Positions 10,496-22,547 of a DNA stretch of 64,000 nucleotides are shown here, piece after piece. The notes under the pieces were generated by a model. That model searched no databases. It was not told the origin of the DNA and saw only the letters and a program-made list of their open reading frames with translations. A program made the translations under genes and the position numbers. The stretch is from the NCBI GenBank assembly GCA_025267735.1, contig CM046306.1:30893919-30957918 (forward strand). The letters run 5' to 3'. Each line of letters opens with the position of its first letter. Position 1 is the first letter of the stretch. The stretch is from Mactra quadrangularis (taxonomy: Eukaryota; Mollusca; Bivalvia; Venerida; Mactridae).

Positions 10496-11377
10496 GTTAA
10501 TGATAAACCAAGTCAAGTCCCAGGATTTTGACTCTTCATCCTAAGAACTACCAATTACATCAGTGCACTTCATATACTGAACCTTAAACATGAATATGTA
10601 CATGTAGCTTCCTTGAATTTGAATGAAATATTTTGATCATCATCCTCATAGTCATGATGGTAACAATGTTAAAGCATAGATACTAGATAGTTCCCGTAAA
10701 TTTAATTCCAACGTTTGATTTTTTCCATTCATTAAGAAACCCCGTTTGCAGCTAGAGAAAACTTACTCGCGCATGCATGCTTGCACGTGAGTCTGCAATG
10801 AGCTATATCCAGCATCAAGCACTTATCTATATTAACGCTCAATACGAAGCTTAATACACAAGACCTGCAAGGGATCTTTTATTCAACATGTAAGAAACGG
10901 AGCATGAAATATGGCATAAATTACAAAAATATTCATTCAAACATAAACTAACTTACCCGAAACAAAAATCCATCCTTCCAAACAGAATATCAACTAAAAT
11001 GGCGCTTATCCCAGCGAATTCGCGCGTTGATTTTTCCACCCATAAATGAGCAATCACGTGGAACAATGAGTGAACAGTTACACATAGCTTCGAAAGCGCG
11101 AAGTAATCGCCTGGGGCAAATTGTCGCTGTGTAACATAAGATCTGAGTTAATTGTGTCAGTGTAGTAAGTTCATGCAATTCACGAGATCAAGTCAAATCT
11201 TGCAGCTTTTTGTCAGAACAATTAGGAAAATATTTGTACAATAGTAAAGTCAAACTCCCTAAAGTAGTTATTTCTCTCAATAAAATCATTAACCATAGCG
11301 TGACGTAAGCACTGTGAGGAGTTTTGTTGCCAAGTCACGAAGTTTCTATTACGTCCGTAATCTAATGGTTGCATTCG
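10496..11377. other. Spacer with a CpG-richer patch
   Basis: No gene recognised. At 10985-11120 the sequence becomes richer in CpG than its surroundings and contains AAAATGGCGC (YY1-like) and TCACGTGG (E-box). This could be a promoter fragment, but no transcript or open frame supports it. Confidence 0.3.
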
Positions 11378-11639
11378 CAGGCGCGTAGGAGCTGGGGCCG
11401 CAGGGGCCGCGGCTAATATATTCCGGCAAGCAGCAGCAATGGGACCGTGAGGTAATCTTTCATGACACATTGTCATATTGAAAATCCTGACGTCTAATGC
11501 AAAGATTTGGGGTACTGAAAGAGCTGGAAATCGAGTTTCAGAGGCTTACATTCACAAAAATTTTCGACCGGCCGGAGGGGACATCCCTCCCGTACCCACC
11601 CATCCGTGACCCCAATGTTCAAATCCTCCTACGCGCCTG
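11378..11639. mobile_element. MITE, family 'CAGGCNCGTAGGA', copy 2, with target duplication
   Basis: CAGGCGCGTAGGAG (11378-11391) and CTCCTACGCGCCTG (11626-11639) are perfect inverted repeats. The 5-bp string ATTCG flanks both sides (11373-11377 and 11640-11644). The element is 262 bp, close to copy 1 (272 bp), and shares the GGCTAAT string about 40 bp inside the left end. It is GC-richer than the surroundings and non-coding. Confidence 0.82.
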
Positions 11640-11644
11640 ATTCG

Positions 11645-13289
11645 AAACACCTCGACGGGGTTTAGATCTACAGAATCTCCAGAGAGTTGTCCCAGCTGTA
11701 AATATATGTCTGTCACATAAAGTCTAATACAACAATTGTCGGCTCCTAATGACTTTAGTCATAATCATAAAATTCTATCTAGTTAATATTCACTAATATT
11801 AATGAATTCGTCAATAAAAATGCAAAGCGCGTTTTCCACTAAATTTAACACATGGGTACCGCTAAAATTGATCAAACATCACTTGAACAGTGACGCAGAC
11901 TCCATAGCTGTCTTCATCAACTCCACACATTAAACTCGACGTTGTTTTTTTTTTTTCTTCAAATTATTATGAGATAGAATTTATATTTTTCTAGCAGAAA
12001 TGTCAACTTCATGATTGGTGTGGTGGCCTATTTCTTCTATAACTGTTTGTCGAACAAACGGTTACTTATGCAGTAGTTAACTAGTGGTTGTGTTATAGTT
12101 TTGTGGGACAAATTGATATGTTTCTAGCACCGGCCAATTGCATAAACAATGGTATAATTATACCATGGTAACACTTACCCCAGGGTGAACTGGATGGTAT
12201 GGTTACTACGGAGGTAAACTCAATTGTATAAAACAACTTACCACACCAGTAACCAAACCAGCGCTGGTAAAATTATACCCATGGTAAATCTTTAAAACAA
12301 TCCCATAATACATTGCAAACACGCACTTTGACAGACGACGTGACATTCGTAACGACCTCGGCGATCATCTACGCAGATACACCTCGGATATCAATCGTAG
12401 TAGAAATACAACAAAGTTATGAGGTCAGGCGATTAACCTGATATTATAAATCATAAAAACTAAATAAGTAATAAGCCCTCCACCATAAATATATAAAATA
12501 ACACAGAACAAAATAAAATTCATTACGCATAATGTTATATAGTCTGACATGAACCAGACCAACATGCATTTATAGATCTACTTGTGATTCTGGCTGTAAA
12601 ATAAAAAATGAATAAATAAAATACATTTTCTGCGAATATTTTTATGAACGTTTCTTATTCAATGACTGTCTACAGTGCTTACATAAAAATCATGAAGGAA
12701 CAGAGTACCAATTATGTCTATTTATAAATTTGGAAATAGTAGGATGGAGGCAGAAACATATTAAAGAAATAATTCTTGACACCTCCCTTACTTGACAAAT
12801 TTCGCCCCCTATAGAAATGTCCTGGATCCGCTCCTGGTTTAAAAGATCTATGTACGGTCTACTCAGTAATATCATTCTTAATGGTCGGTAAAAAATTATA
12901 CATGTATAATGATACTATGTAAAATGAAGCAAATCGAGCACATATAAATTTGTTTATGTTATAAAATAGTATCAATGTTACATTTAATAATAGACACAGA
13001 TATATATGCAGGCTTATGCTTTCGTCTATTTATGGAAAACACGTAGATTTCTAAGTTTTACAACCATACCCATTAATGAAAAGTGAGCGTAGTAAGTGTA
13101 AAAATTGACTTATGTTATAAATACGCTTATCGGCTCACTTTTAACTGATTATCATTAAAACAATAACCGAAATATGTCAAGTATTGAAATGTTAATTCGT
13201 TGACATTCCATAAGTACGGCATTCTCAACAAGTAGTGTACAATGAATGCCATATTTACCCATCGGTAGCCCCATTTTTACACGAGGACT
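11645..13289. other. AT-rich spacer with palindromes and a solitary transposon-like end
   Basis: ATGGTATAATTATACCAT (12149-12166) is an 18-bp perfect palindrome inside a wider stretch with partly self-complementary strings (12130-12295). At 12781-12840 the minus strand reads AGGAGCGGATCCAGGACATT, an end-like sequence comparable to that at 7594, with no partner found nearby. AAAAGTGAGC (13079-13088) and its complement (about 13132-13141) form a weak hairpin. No credible gene is present. Confidence 0.4.
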
Positions 13290-13305
13290 ATGATGACGTC
13301 ATCAT
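13290..13305. promoter_or_regulatory. Perfect 16-bp palindrome containing a CRE (TGACGTCA)
   Basis: ATGATGACGTCATCAT reads the same on both strands and contains the consensus CREB/ATF site. No associated gene is visible, so any function is conjecture. Confidence 0.45.
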
Positions 13306-13314
13306 GTAATTTTT

Positions 13315-13837
13315 CAATCTCTCATACAGAGTTGTCGATCCTTACAGTGATCTCTATCTCTGTTAACGTCTCGGAAGTAGTCCCAAACACGTGATCGTTT
13401 AAAACGATCATGTGACAATTTTTGAATTTTTTCCATACGCAACAGACAAACTAACTAACAGATCACCTTTCTTGTCTTGTAGATGTTCAAAGGCTTGTCG
13501 TTGACAGTCCCTTAGCACTAAACTTTTGTCATAATATTTAGCAATATCATCTATTGTTGACATTTTTAGCGGATGAGTTAGAAAGCCAAATTACTCAGAA
13601 TAGGAAGACGTTTCACAAGAAAATAGTTCTTGTAAATATAACTCTTTAAAAATTGGATTTCGCCTATAATAAAATTCTATTTCACGTAAAACTTTAAGAT
13701 AATATATATAAAAGACGAATTACGCTTTCGATACAAAATCTAAATTATATTACCATTTTACAAGAATCTTGTTAAACCCGAGACGTTTACAGAGATATAG
13801 ATCACTGTAAGGATCGACAACTCTGTATGAGAGATTG
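13315..13837. mobile_element. 523-bp element with 60-bp terminal inverted repeats
   Basis: The segment 13315-13374 (CAATCTCTCATACAGAGTTG... to ...ACGTCTCGG) is repeated in inverse orientation at 13778-13837 with only about two differences. The interior of roughly 400 bp has no meaningful open frame. It contains a near-perfect 28-bp palindrome at 13388-13415 (arms CACGTGATCGTTT and AAACGATCATGTG). No obvious target duplication. It reads as a long-TIR non-autonomous DNA element or foldback. Confidence 0.85.
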
Positions 13838-13838
13838 G

Positions 13839-14190
13839 TACATATGTAAACAATGCTGACCTACTTCCGGTTACGGGCTCGGACCCAACCCGGAAGCCGC
13901 CCAGTCGGCATGGGTCGCGAAACCCAGCAGGCTACAACCACTTTGGGGGCGACTTATCTGCCCTTTTTATAGCTACTCTATGTCTTATATAGACACTATA
14001 TGGACATGTACATATGTAAACAATGGTGACCTACTTCCGGTTTAGTGCTCGGACCAAACCCGGAACGCCGCCAAGTCGGCATGGGTTGCGAACCCAGCAG
14101 GCTTGAAACACTTTGAGGGCGACTTATCTGTCATTGTTATAGCTACTCTATGTCTTATATAGACTTACATAGACACTATATGGACATGAA
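13839..14190 (+). repeat. Two outlying, diverged monomers of satellite family B
   Basis: Starting directly after the right arm of the 60-bp-TIR element, TACATATGTAAACAATG recurs at 13839 and 14009 (170-bp spacing). It is followed each time by ACCTACTTCCGGTT, a GGCATGGGT core and a GGGGGCGACTTATCTG-type tail. These are the landmarks of the main family B array that starts about 12.6 kb downstream. The copies are shorter and more diverged than array monomers. Confidence 0.88.
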
Positions 14191-14448
14191 CAAGTTAAAT
14201 CGGACAATAACAATAGTTATTTTTAATACATTTAAGTTTGGTTTGCGATAAAATGAAAGCACATTTAATGAATGCAACTCATTTATAAAATTCAGTATCT
14301 GACATCCTAAAGCCTCCAAAATCTTGTTCGTTGTAATTTTCCTTAACATAGCTTTTATGCATTTTTTTGAGTCACAGTTATAATAGTATTAAATAGTATT
14401 ATAAAGTATTATAAGTATTTTGATAACCAGAAAATAATGCATAAATAC

Positions 14449-14907
14449 TAAGGCTGATGCGAGTATCCGAGTACTTGGTTATTCGCGATCTTGACCAGGA
14501 AATAGAGTATGATATTCGTCACGTCCGAAATCGTCGGATCGCGATCTATTATTTGAAAAATAAATGAAAGAACATTTTAATCTTGACATACCCTATAAAC
14601 GAGCCACACTTTTAATGAAAATTTTAATTACTGTAAGGACTGAATTATCTTTTGTAAAATTTTGATTTATACACATTTAAAGAAAATTGATATCACTGAA
14701 AATGCCCGTAAAATGTCTGGTAATAGAACTTTTTGGAGTACGCAGTCTTTCATATAGTAAAACCTTCTGTAATTCTTCACTTATTTTTGTTATTACGCAA
14801 ATTCCTGCTTCTCCTTAAACAAGTGATTCGTGGTTCGATTGGTGAATCGCTACACATGAATTTTGGTTCGGATCGGATCGCCACTAGCTAAACGATCCAA
14901 AGCCCTA
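14449..14907. mobile_element. hAT-like MITE with 8-bp target duplication
   Basis: The left end TAAGGCTGATGCGAG and right end ...GATCCAAAGCCCTA are short imperfect inverted repeats of the TAGGGCTG type common in hAT elements. ATAAATAC (14441-14448) and ATAAATAT (14908-14915) flank it, seven of eight bases matching, as expected for the 8-bp hAT duplication. Subterminal ATTCG/CGATC strings recur on both sides, typical of hAT transposase-binding sites. Non-coding. Confidence 0.6.
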
Positions 14908-14915
14908 ATAAATAT

Positions 14916-17190
14916 CAGTAATGGAAACAGGTACGAAATGCGTTGGCCTATAATCTGAAAATGTCTCCGAAACTTTTGGTGGGTTATGTTTATATAAGAC
15001 GGTATCGGTTGGAGTTCCTAATTATTTGAGTTCAACGACCAATTTAATTTTCATTCCAGAAGAAGACTTAGTTGCCGCAGTTGTCAACCAATTACATGTT
15101 TCAGTTCGGCATCCCGATTCTTCCCAATTGGTCATATATAAATACACAATACGCATGCGGAATATGAATAATTTTTGTTGTAACGCAGTCGACCCCGAAA
15201 TAAGAACAAGGAAATTTTCCCATTGAATGAGGTGGGCCGTTTGCTTGTGTCGCTTCTGATGTGATGAATGACATACCTTTTACTATGTACTATCTATGGC
15301 AGATGGTCAAGTTGGGAGTTGATGTATATACTCACTATTTAGATAGCTTTTGGTTTTCATGAAAGAAACGTGTATCAAGTATATAAGTATTTAAGTTAGT
15401 TCGAGTGTCGTTGAGCCGCTCAAATTGTTTTGAATCTGTGGCGAATTTCACAAAAATCTTACGTTAAATATCGTCGTTAGTCAAAAGAAAGACACATTGA
15501 TAATACGGTCATTTCTTTGTCCAATTAATTTCGAATATTTTTGAATAATGTAGAAGAACATTGTAGTATAATTTTGAATATCATATCAAAGTTATTTAAC
15601 ACCGATCTCACTTGGAACTGCAAACTTTTTAAAACAGACTACATCTAACGAAATCTTTTGTAGGAATTTTGTGAAAATCTGCGCTTAACTTCACTTGATT
15701 ATGACAATGGATTAATAATAAGAATGTTTGTTGACAATAACGATCGCGGAACATTATTTAACATCATTTACAAACTTGGCATTTCTATAAACTACATCTG
15801 TATATCTTAAGTACTGATATTGGCGTTTGTAAACCATAGACATGATACACATGCCAGTGTGGAAACATATTATGCGATTATATTGAACAGTCCGATTGCA
15901 AAGTTTCACAGATATCACACACTGTATATATTAATTTACGCTTTCTTTTTAGAATTTTGCAGTAAAAATTACAAAGTGTATGATAATTTAGTGTCGATAT
16001 CTCGTTTTGCTGAATGTTCCAAGGGTGAAAACTTAGTTCTGAGGCCCCAGGGTCAAGGTCACTGGAAGTTTGTATGAGGAAAACTTTATGCCGGTGATAA
16101 CTCAACCATTGCTGTACCTAGGTCCTAGCTTTGGATAGCCCTCCAGTTAAGGATGGGACCTATTCTGAGATCCCGGGGTCATTGGTCAATGTCACAGGGA
16201 CTTCATATATATGAGAAAGAACACAGCATGGTCTACACACGGGCGTATAATGCCCCGCCAAGCGGAGCTCTTGTTAGAGATAGAACCAAAACTTTTCAAA
16301 ACAAACCATGTAAAAATCAGTCAGTTTAACTGGCAGTGTCGGTTGTGCTACTGTTATCATCACTTAAAGATATGCCACCAAATTTATAATAAAGGCTTCT
16401 AACAAAGTTTCATGACGCAAGCGGGCATATTATGATTGGAAAAGCCACTCTCTGATTCATGTTTGTTCATTCAGTGGAGTCAATGTCAGGTCATTATAAA
16501 CTATTGTTAATTACGACAGCCAACGCCCCTAGCCTGAAAATATTGTCTATTACCAGTACTCACCTTCCCTAAAATAGATTGACAACACCTTAATGTACAA
16601 TACCAATGGAAAAAAACAAGTTTAAGTTTCATTCATAGGTTAAACCGCTCTGGAATGATTTTGAACCTATTTGGGACTTAAGGCAGTTGTCTTTCCCTGA
16701 TTAAGTCTGAAGTAATTCAATCGATAAGTAGGTACATACAGCTGGTATCCTCGGATTTTATCATTAAATTCCTATGTAAGGATAACAAAATATTTCGATC
16801 ATATATCTTTCTTGTTAATGAAGATATTTACAGAAGTGGTGGAATTCAGATAGTTCTTTACCCTAATAATACTTAGTTTGAATTTTGAACAAAAATGATT
16901 TACAAAATAGTAATTTAACATTAATTTTGGCAAAATGACTTTGAAAAGGAAGGGTAAAATCCAAGCAATCCAACTAATTGGACCTACCTATTTGAAGAGT
17001 ATACAAGGGAAATAACTGACTCAAGTCCCTTATTGCATGGTCTGTAAACTAGATTTAAAATCCCGTAGGATAGCCAAATTCCTATTAGATCCTGTTTTAA
17101 CCAAGAAAACGTAAACAACATTAAATGATAGCAACATCAACTCAAGTCAGTCAGTTCTTATCATTTACTATAAACAAAAATAAGAAATAT
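14916..17190. other. Single-copy spacer, no gene recognised
   Basis: Frames here (for example 15026-15226 and 15820-16077) show no recognised domain. At 16040-16285 the text CAGGGTCAAGGTCACTGG, CCCGGGGTCATTGGTCAATG and CGTATAATGCCCCGCC looks like a dispersed mollusc-type repeat with TCAAGGTCA (nuclear-receptor half-site-like) strings. I could not delimit it. The remainder is AT-rich. Confidence 0.4.
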
Positions 17191-17199
17191 TATTATCAT

Positions 17200-19370
17200 C
17201 ATTTTAAGCATCATTATCCATAACTCAAAACAACAACATCGACAATGCGAAACAGTAGCATCAACGACACAAAACAAAAACATCAACAACTCAAACAACA
17301 GCTACAACAGCTCGAAACATAAACATCATCAAATAAAAACAACAACATCAACAACTAAATGCAACAACATCAAATTCTTAATACAACAACATCAACAACT
17401 CAAAAAGACAGCATCAACAATAAAAAAACAGAATCAACAGTTCAAAACAATTGCCTTAATGACTAAAACAGCAACATCAACTGCTCAAAACAACAGCATA
17501 AACAACTCAAAACAACTGCAATAACATATACAAACGACAGCTTCAACAACTTAAACAACAGCATCAACAACAGCATCAACAACTCAAAACAAAAACATCA
17601 ACCACTCAAAACAACAACATCAACAACTCAAAACAACAGAATCAACAACTCAAAACAAAAGCATCATCTATTCAAAACAACAGCATCAACAATTCAAAAC
17701 AACAGCATTTACATATCCAAATAAATGCCATAACGATCTAACAACATCTACAATTCAAAGCAATAACATTTACAACTCAAAACAACAGCATTATACCTCA
17801 AATGAACAACATAAGCACATCAAAACAACAACATCATTAGCTTAAAACAACTACCATTACGACTTTAAACCTCAGCATAAAAACTCCAAACAACAGCATT
17901 TACTTTTAAATAAAACACTACTTAAACGAATCAAAACAGCTGTATCAACACCCTAATAAAACAACTTTAACAGCGAAAAACAACAGCATAAACAATTCAG
18001 AACAACAGAATAAACAGCTCAAAACAATTGCCTTAACGACTCAAAACAGCAACATCAACAACTCAAAATAAAAGCATCATTATCTCAAAACAACAGCATC
18101 AACCATTAAAACAACAGCATCAACAACTCAAAGCAAAAGCATCAACCACTCAAAACAACAGCAACAATAACTCAAAACAACAACATCAACAACTCCAAAC
18201 AACAGCATCATCAGCTTAAAACAACTACCTTAACGTTTCAAAACATCAGCAGCATCAACTCAAAACAACAGCTAGCATCAACAACTCCAAACAACAACTT
18301 TCACATTTTAAAACTACTGCTCAAACGACTAAAAACTACTGTATCAACACGCTTATAAAACAACTTTAACAGCTCAAAACAACGGCATCAACACATCAAA
18401 ACAACTGTCGTAACGACTAAAAACAACTGCATTAACACCTCAAAACAATAACACCAACAAATCAAAACAACAGCTAAAACAAATGCCTTCATGACTCAAA
18501 ACAACTGCATCAATTTTTCAAACAAGAACCTCAAAATCTCAAAACAACTTAATCAAGAACTTAATTTGTTAGCAACGTTTTCTTCATCTTCAACAATTCA
18601 AAACAACAGCATCATCAACAGCTAAAAATTTCACCAACAGTTAAAATACTGCATCAACAGCTTAAAACAACTACATCAACAATTTAAAGAATCGGCATAA
18701 ATAACAAAAGCAAAAACAACACTTAACAACAGCATCAAAAACTTCAAACAACAACATCAACAACTCAAATCAACGCCAAGAACTGAAAAATAGCATTTAA
18801 AACAACTGCAACAACAACTCAAAAAAACTATCAACAACTCAAAACGGCAACATCAACAACTGTAAACATCAGCATCAACAACACTAATAACTCAAAATAA
18901 TAGCATTAAAAACTCAAAACAACCGCAACAACAATTCTAAAAAAGGAATCGACAGCTTAAAACAATTGAAACCACAATTCAACGAATAACATCAACAGCT
19001 TACAACAACAGCATAAAATTCTCAAAACAACCATATCACATACTCAAAAAAGCAGCATCAACAACTCTAAATAACCATATTAAAAACTCAAAACAACAGC
19101 ATCAGCACTTCAAAACAACAAGAGCAACAACACAAAACAACATCAACAACAACTCAAAACAACTGAGTCAACCACTAAAAACAGCTTCATCAACAACGCA
19201 AAACAACGGCATCAACATATCAAAATAACTACATAATCACTTCAAAATCAACACCAACAACTCAGAACAACAAAGTAAACTCCTTAAAAAATCAAATCAA
19301 CAGCTCGAAAAGCACTGCATTAATAGCATAAAAGAGCTATATCCTAAGCTTAAATCAACTGCATTTGCAT
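17200..19370 (+). repeat. Degenerate 20-23-bp minisatellite (AACAGCATCAACAACTCAAA type)
   Basis: From about 17200 the sequence becomes an imperfect tandem array of ACAACAGCATCAACAACTCAAA-like units, with many substitutions and length changes. The strand is strongly A/C-biased with few G. It grades into the more uniform array downstream and appears to be its older flank. Short frames are repeat artefacts. Confidence 0.9.
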
Positions 19371-22060
19371 GTAAAAACAACAATACCAACAGCTAAAACA
19401 ACTACATCAACGACTCAAAATAACTGCATGAACCATTCAAAACAACTTCATCAACAGCTAAAACAACTGCATCAACAACACAAAACAACTTATCATCAGC
19501 TAAAAGCTACCGCATCTATAAATTATTGCATTTGCATCAACACTGCTAGCTACAACAACAACTCAAAACAACACTCATCCAAAATCGTTAACAAATATCT
19601 GCATCAACTGATCGCTCAAAACCTCTGCATCAACAGCTCATCAAACAGCTTAACAACTACATCAACAGCTCAAAACAACTATATCAACAGCTCAAAACAA
19701 CTACATTAGCAGCTAAAAACAACTACGTCAACAGTTAAAAACAACTACATTTACAACTAAAAACAACTACATCGGCAACTAACACAACTATATCAACAGC
19801 TAAAAACAACTATATCAACAGCTAAAAACAACTATATCAACAGCTTAAACAACTATATCAACAGCTTAAACAACTATATCAACAGCTAAAAACAACTACA
19901 TCAACAGCTCAAACAACTACATTAACAGCTTAAAACAACAACGTCAACAGTTAAAAAAACTACATTTAATACTAAAAACAACTACGTCGGCAGCTAAAAA
20001 AACTATATCAACAGCTAAAAACAACTTCAACAACAGCTAAAAACAACTACATTAGCAGCTAAAAACTACTATATCATCAGCTAAAATAACTATATAAACA
20101 GCTCAACCAACTACATCAACACCTAAAACAACTATATCGACAGCTGTAACATATACATCAACAGCTAAAACAACTACATCAACAGCTCAAAACAACTACA
20201 TTAACAGCTAAAAACAACTATGTCAACAGTTAAAAACCACTACATTAACAGCTAAAAACAACTATATCGACAGTTAAAACAACTATATCAACAGCTCAAA
20301 TAACTACAACAATAGCTAAAAACAACTACATTAGCAGCTAAAAAACAACTATTTCAGCAGCTAAAAACAACTATATCAACAGCTAAAAACAACTATATCA
20401 ACAGCTCAAACAACTATATCAACAGCTTAAACAACTATATCAACAGCTAAAACAACTATATCAACAGCTCAAATAACTACAACAATAGCTAAAAACAACT
20501 ACATCAGCAGCTAAAAACAACTATTTCAGCAGCTAAAAAATACTATATCAACAGCTAAAAACAACTATGTCAACAGCTAAAAACAACTATATCAACAGCT
20601 TAAACAACTATATCAACAGCTTAAACAACTATATCAACAGCTAAAAACAACTACATCAACAGCTCAAACAACTACATTAACAGCTTAAAACAACAACGTC
20701 AACAGTTAAAAAAACTACATTTAATACTAAAAACAACTACGTCGGCAGCTAAAAAAACTATATCAACAGCTAAAAACAACTTCAACAACAGCTAAAAACA
20801 ACTACATTAGCAGCTAAAAACTACTATATCATCAGCTAAAACAACTATATAAACAGCTCGAACAACTATATCAACAGCTAAACAACTATATCAACAGCTA
20901 AAACAACTACATCAACAGCTCAAAACAACTACATTAACAACTAAAACAACTACGTCAACAGTTAAAATCAACTACATTAACAGCTAAAAACAACTATATC
21001 GGCAGCTAAAACAACAATATCAACAGCTCAAATAACTACAACAACAGCTAAAAACAACTACATCAGCAGCTAAAAACAACTATATCAGCAGCTAAAACAA
21101 CTATATCAAGAGCTAAAAACAACTATATCAACAGCTCAAACAACTATATCAACAGCTTAAACAACTATATCAACAGCTAAAACAACTATATCAACAGCTA
21201 AAAACAACTACGTCAATAGTTAAAAACAACCACATTTACAGCTAAAAACAACTACATCGGAAGCTTAAAACAACTATATCAGCAGCTAAAAACAACTATA
21301 TCAGCAGCTAAAAACAACTATATCAGAAGCTAAAAACAACTACATCTACAGCTAAAGCAACTATATCAACAGCTCAAACAACTATATCAACAGCTCAAAC
21401 ATCTATATCAACAGCTAAAATCAACTATATAAACAGCTCAAACAACTATATCAACAGCTAAAAACAACTACATCAACAGCTCAAAACAACTACATTTACA
21501 GCTAAAAACAACTACGTCAACAGTTAAAAACAACTACATTAACAGCTAAAAACAACTACATCGGCAGCTAAGACAACTACATGTATATCAATAGCTCAAA
21601 CAACTACAACAACAGCTAAAAACAACTACATCAGCAGCTAAAAACAACTATATCATCAACAGCTAAAACAACTATATCAACAGCTCAAACAACTATATCA
21701 ACAGCTAAAACAACTATGTCAACAGCTAAAAACAACTATATCAACAGTTAAAAACAACTTAATCAACAGCTCAAACAACTATATCAACAGCTAAAACAAC
21801 TATATCAACAGCTAAAAACAACTATATCAGCAGCTAAAAACAACTTTATCAGCAGCTAAAAACAAATATATCAGCAGCTAAAAAAACTGCATCAACAGCT
21901 CAAACAACTATATCAACAGCTCAAACAACTGCATCAACAGCTAAAATCAACAACACTTAAATACTATATTTACAGCTTAAACAACTACATCAACAGCTTT
22001 AAACAACAACTTCAACAGCTTAAAAAACAATTATATTAACAGCTTAAAACAACAGCATTA
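19371..22060 (+). repeat. 22-23-bp minisatellite (AACTATATCAACAGCTAAAA type)
   Basis: The array is fairly homogeneous, with units such as ACAACTATATCAACAGCTAA. A longer block with GTCGGCAGCTAAAAAAACTA followed by a distinctive unit order occurs at about 19986 and again at about 20741, so a block of about 755 bp was duplicated within the array. CAGCT(A/C) is the most constant part of the unit. Confidence 0.93.
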
Positions 22061-22084
22061 ACAACCCAAGACAACTGCATCTAT

Positions 22085-22300
22085 TACACAAAACAACTGA
22101 ATCAACAGCTCAAGACAACTGATCAACAGCTCAAGAAAACTGATCAACAGCTCAAGACAACTGATCAACAGCTCAAGAAAACTGATCAACAGCTCAAGAC
22201 AACTAGTCAACAGCTCAAGACAACTGATCAACAGCTCAAGACAACTGATCAACAGCTTAAGAAAACTGATCAACAGCTCAAGACAACTGAATCAACAACT
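22085..22300 (+). repeat. 21-bp minisatellite sub-array (GACAACTGATCAACAGCTCAA)
   Basis: Around nine units of about 21 bp are almost uniform, alternating AAGACAACTGATCAACAGCT and AAGAAAACTGATCAACAGCT. Because 21 bp is seven codons, the minus strand reads a leucine-rich heptad-like frame (22273 to 22058). This is a repeat by-product. It is the most homogenised end of the A/C-rich minisatellite. Confidence 0.9.
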
Positions 22301-22547
22301 TAAAAATACTGCTTCAACAACACAAAACAACTGTACGCAACAACAGCTCAAAACAACAGCATTAACAACTCAAAACAACTGCATCAAAGCTTTACTACTA
22401 TATCAACAGCTAAAACCAACTGCTTCAAGGGTTCAAACTACTCCATCATCAACTCAAGACAACTACATCAACAACCCATAACAACTGAAAAAATATACAT
22501 ATAACAACAATAACTGCTCCTGAACTTATACTGCTCAAAACAAACAC

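Noticed and set aside
12300..12440. Possible Harbinger-like N-terminus (arginine-rich frame after a palindromic region)
   Set aside because: The resemblance is a few basic residues only, the frame is short, and no nuclease domain follows.
7592..12836. A 5.2-kb transposon between the end-like GGGGCGGATCC (7597) and its near inverse GGATCCGCTCC (about 12822)
   Set aside because: The strings are a common end type, the interval contains several independent elements, and there is no transposase; two unrelated solitary ends are more likely.
22058..22273. Leucine-rich heptad repeat (LISCLELL) as a coiled-coil protein
   Set aside because: Direct translation of a 21-bp minisatellite on the minus strand; no flanking coding sequence.
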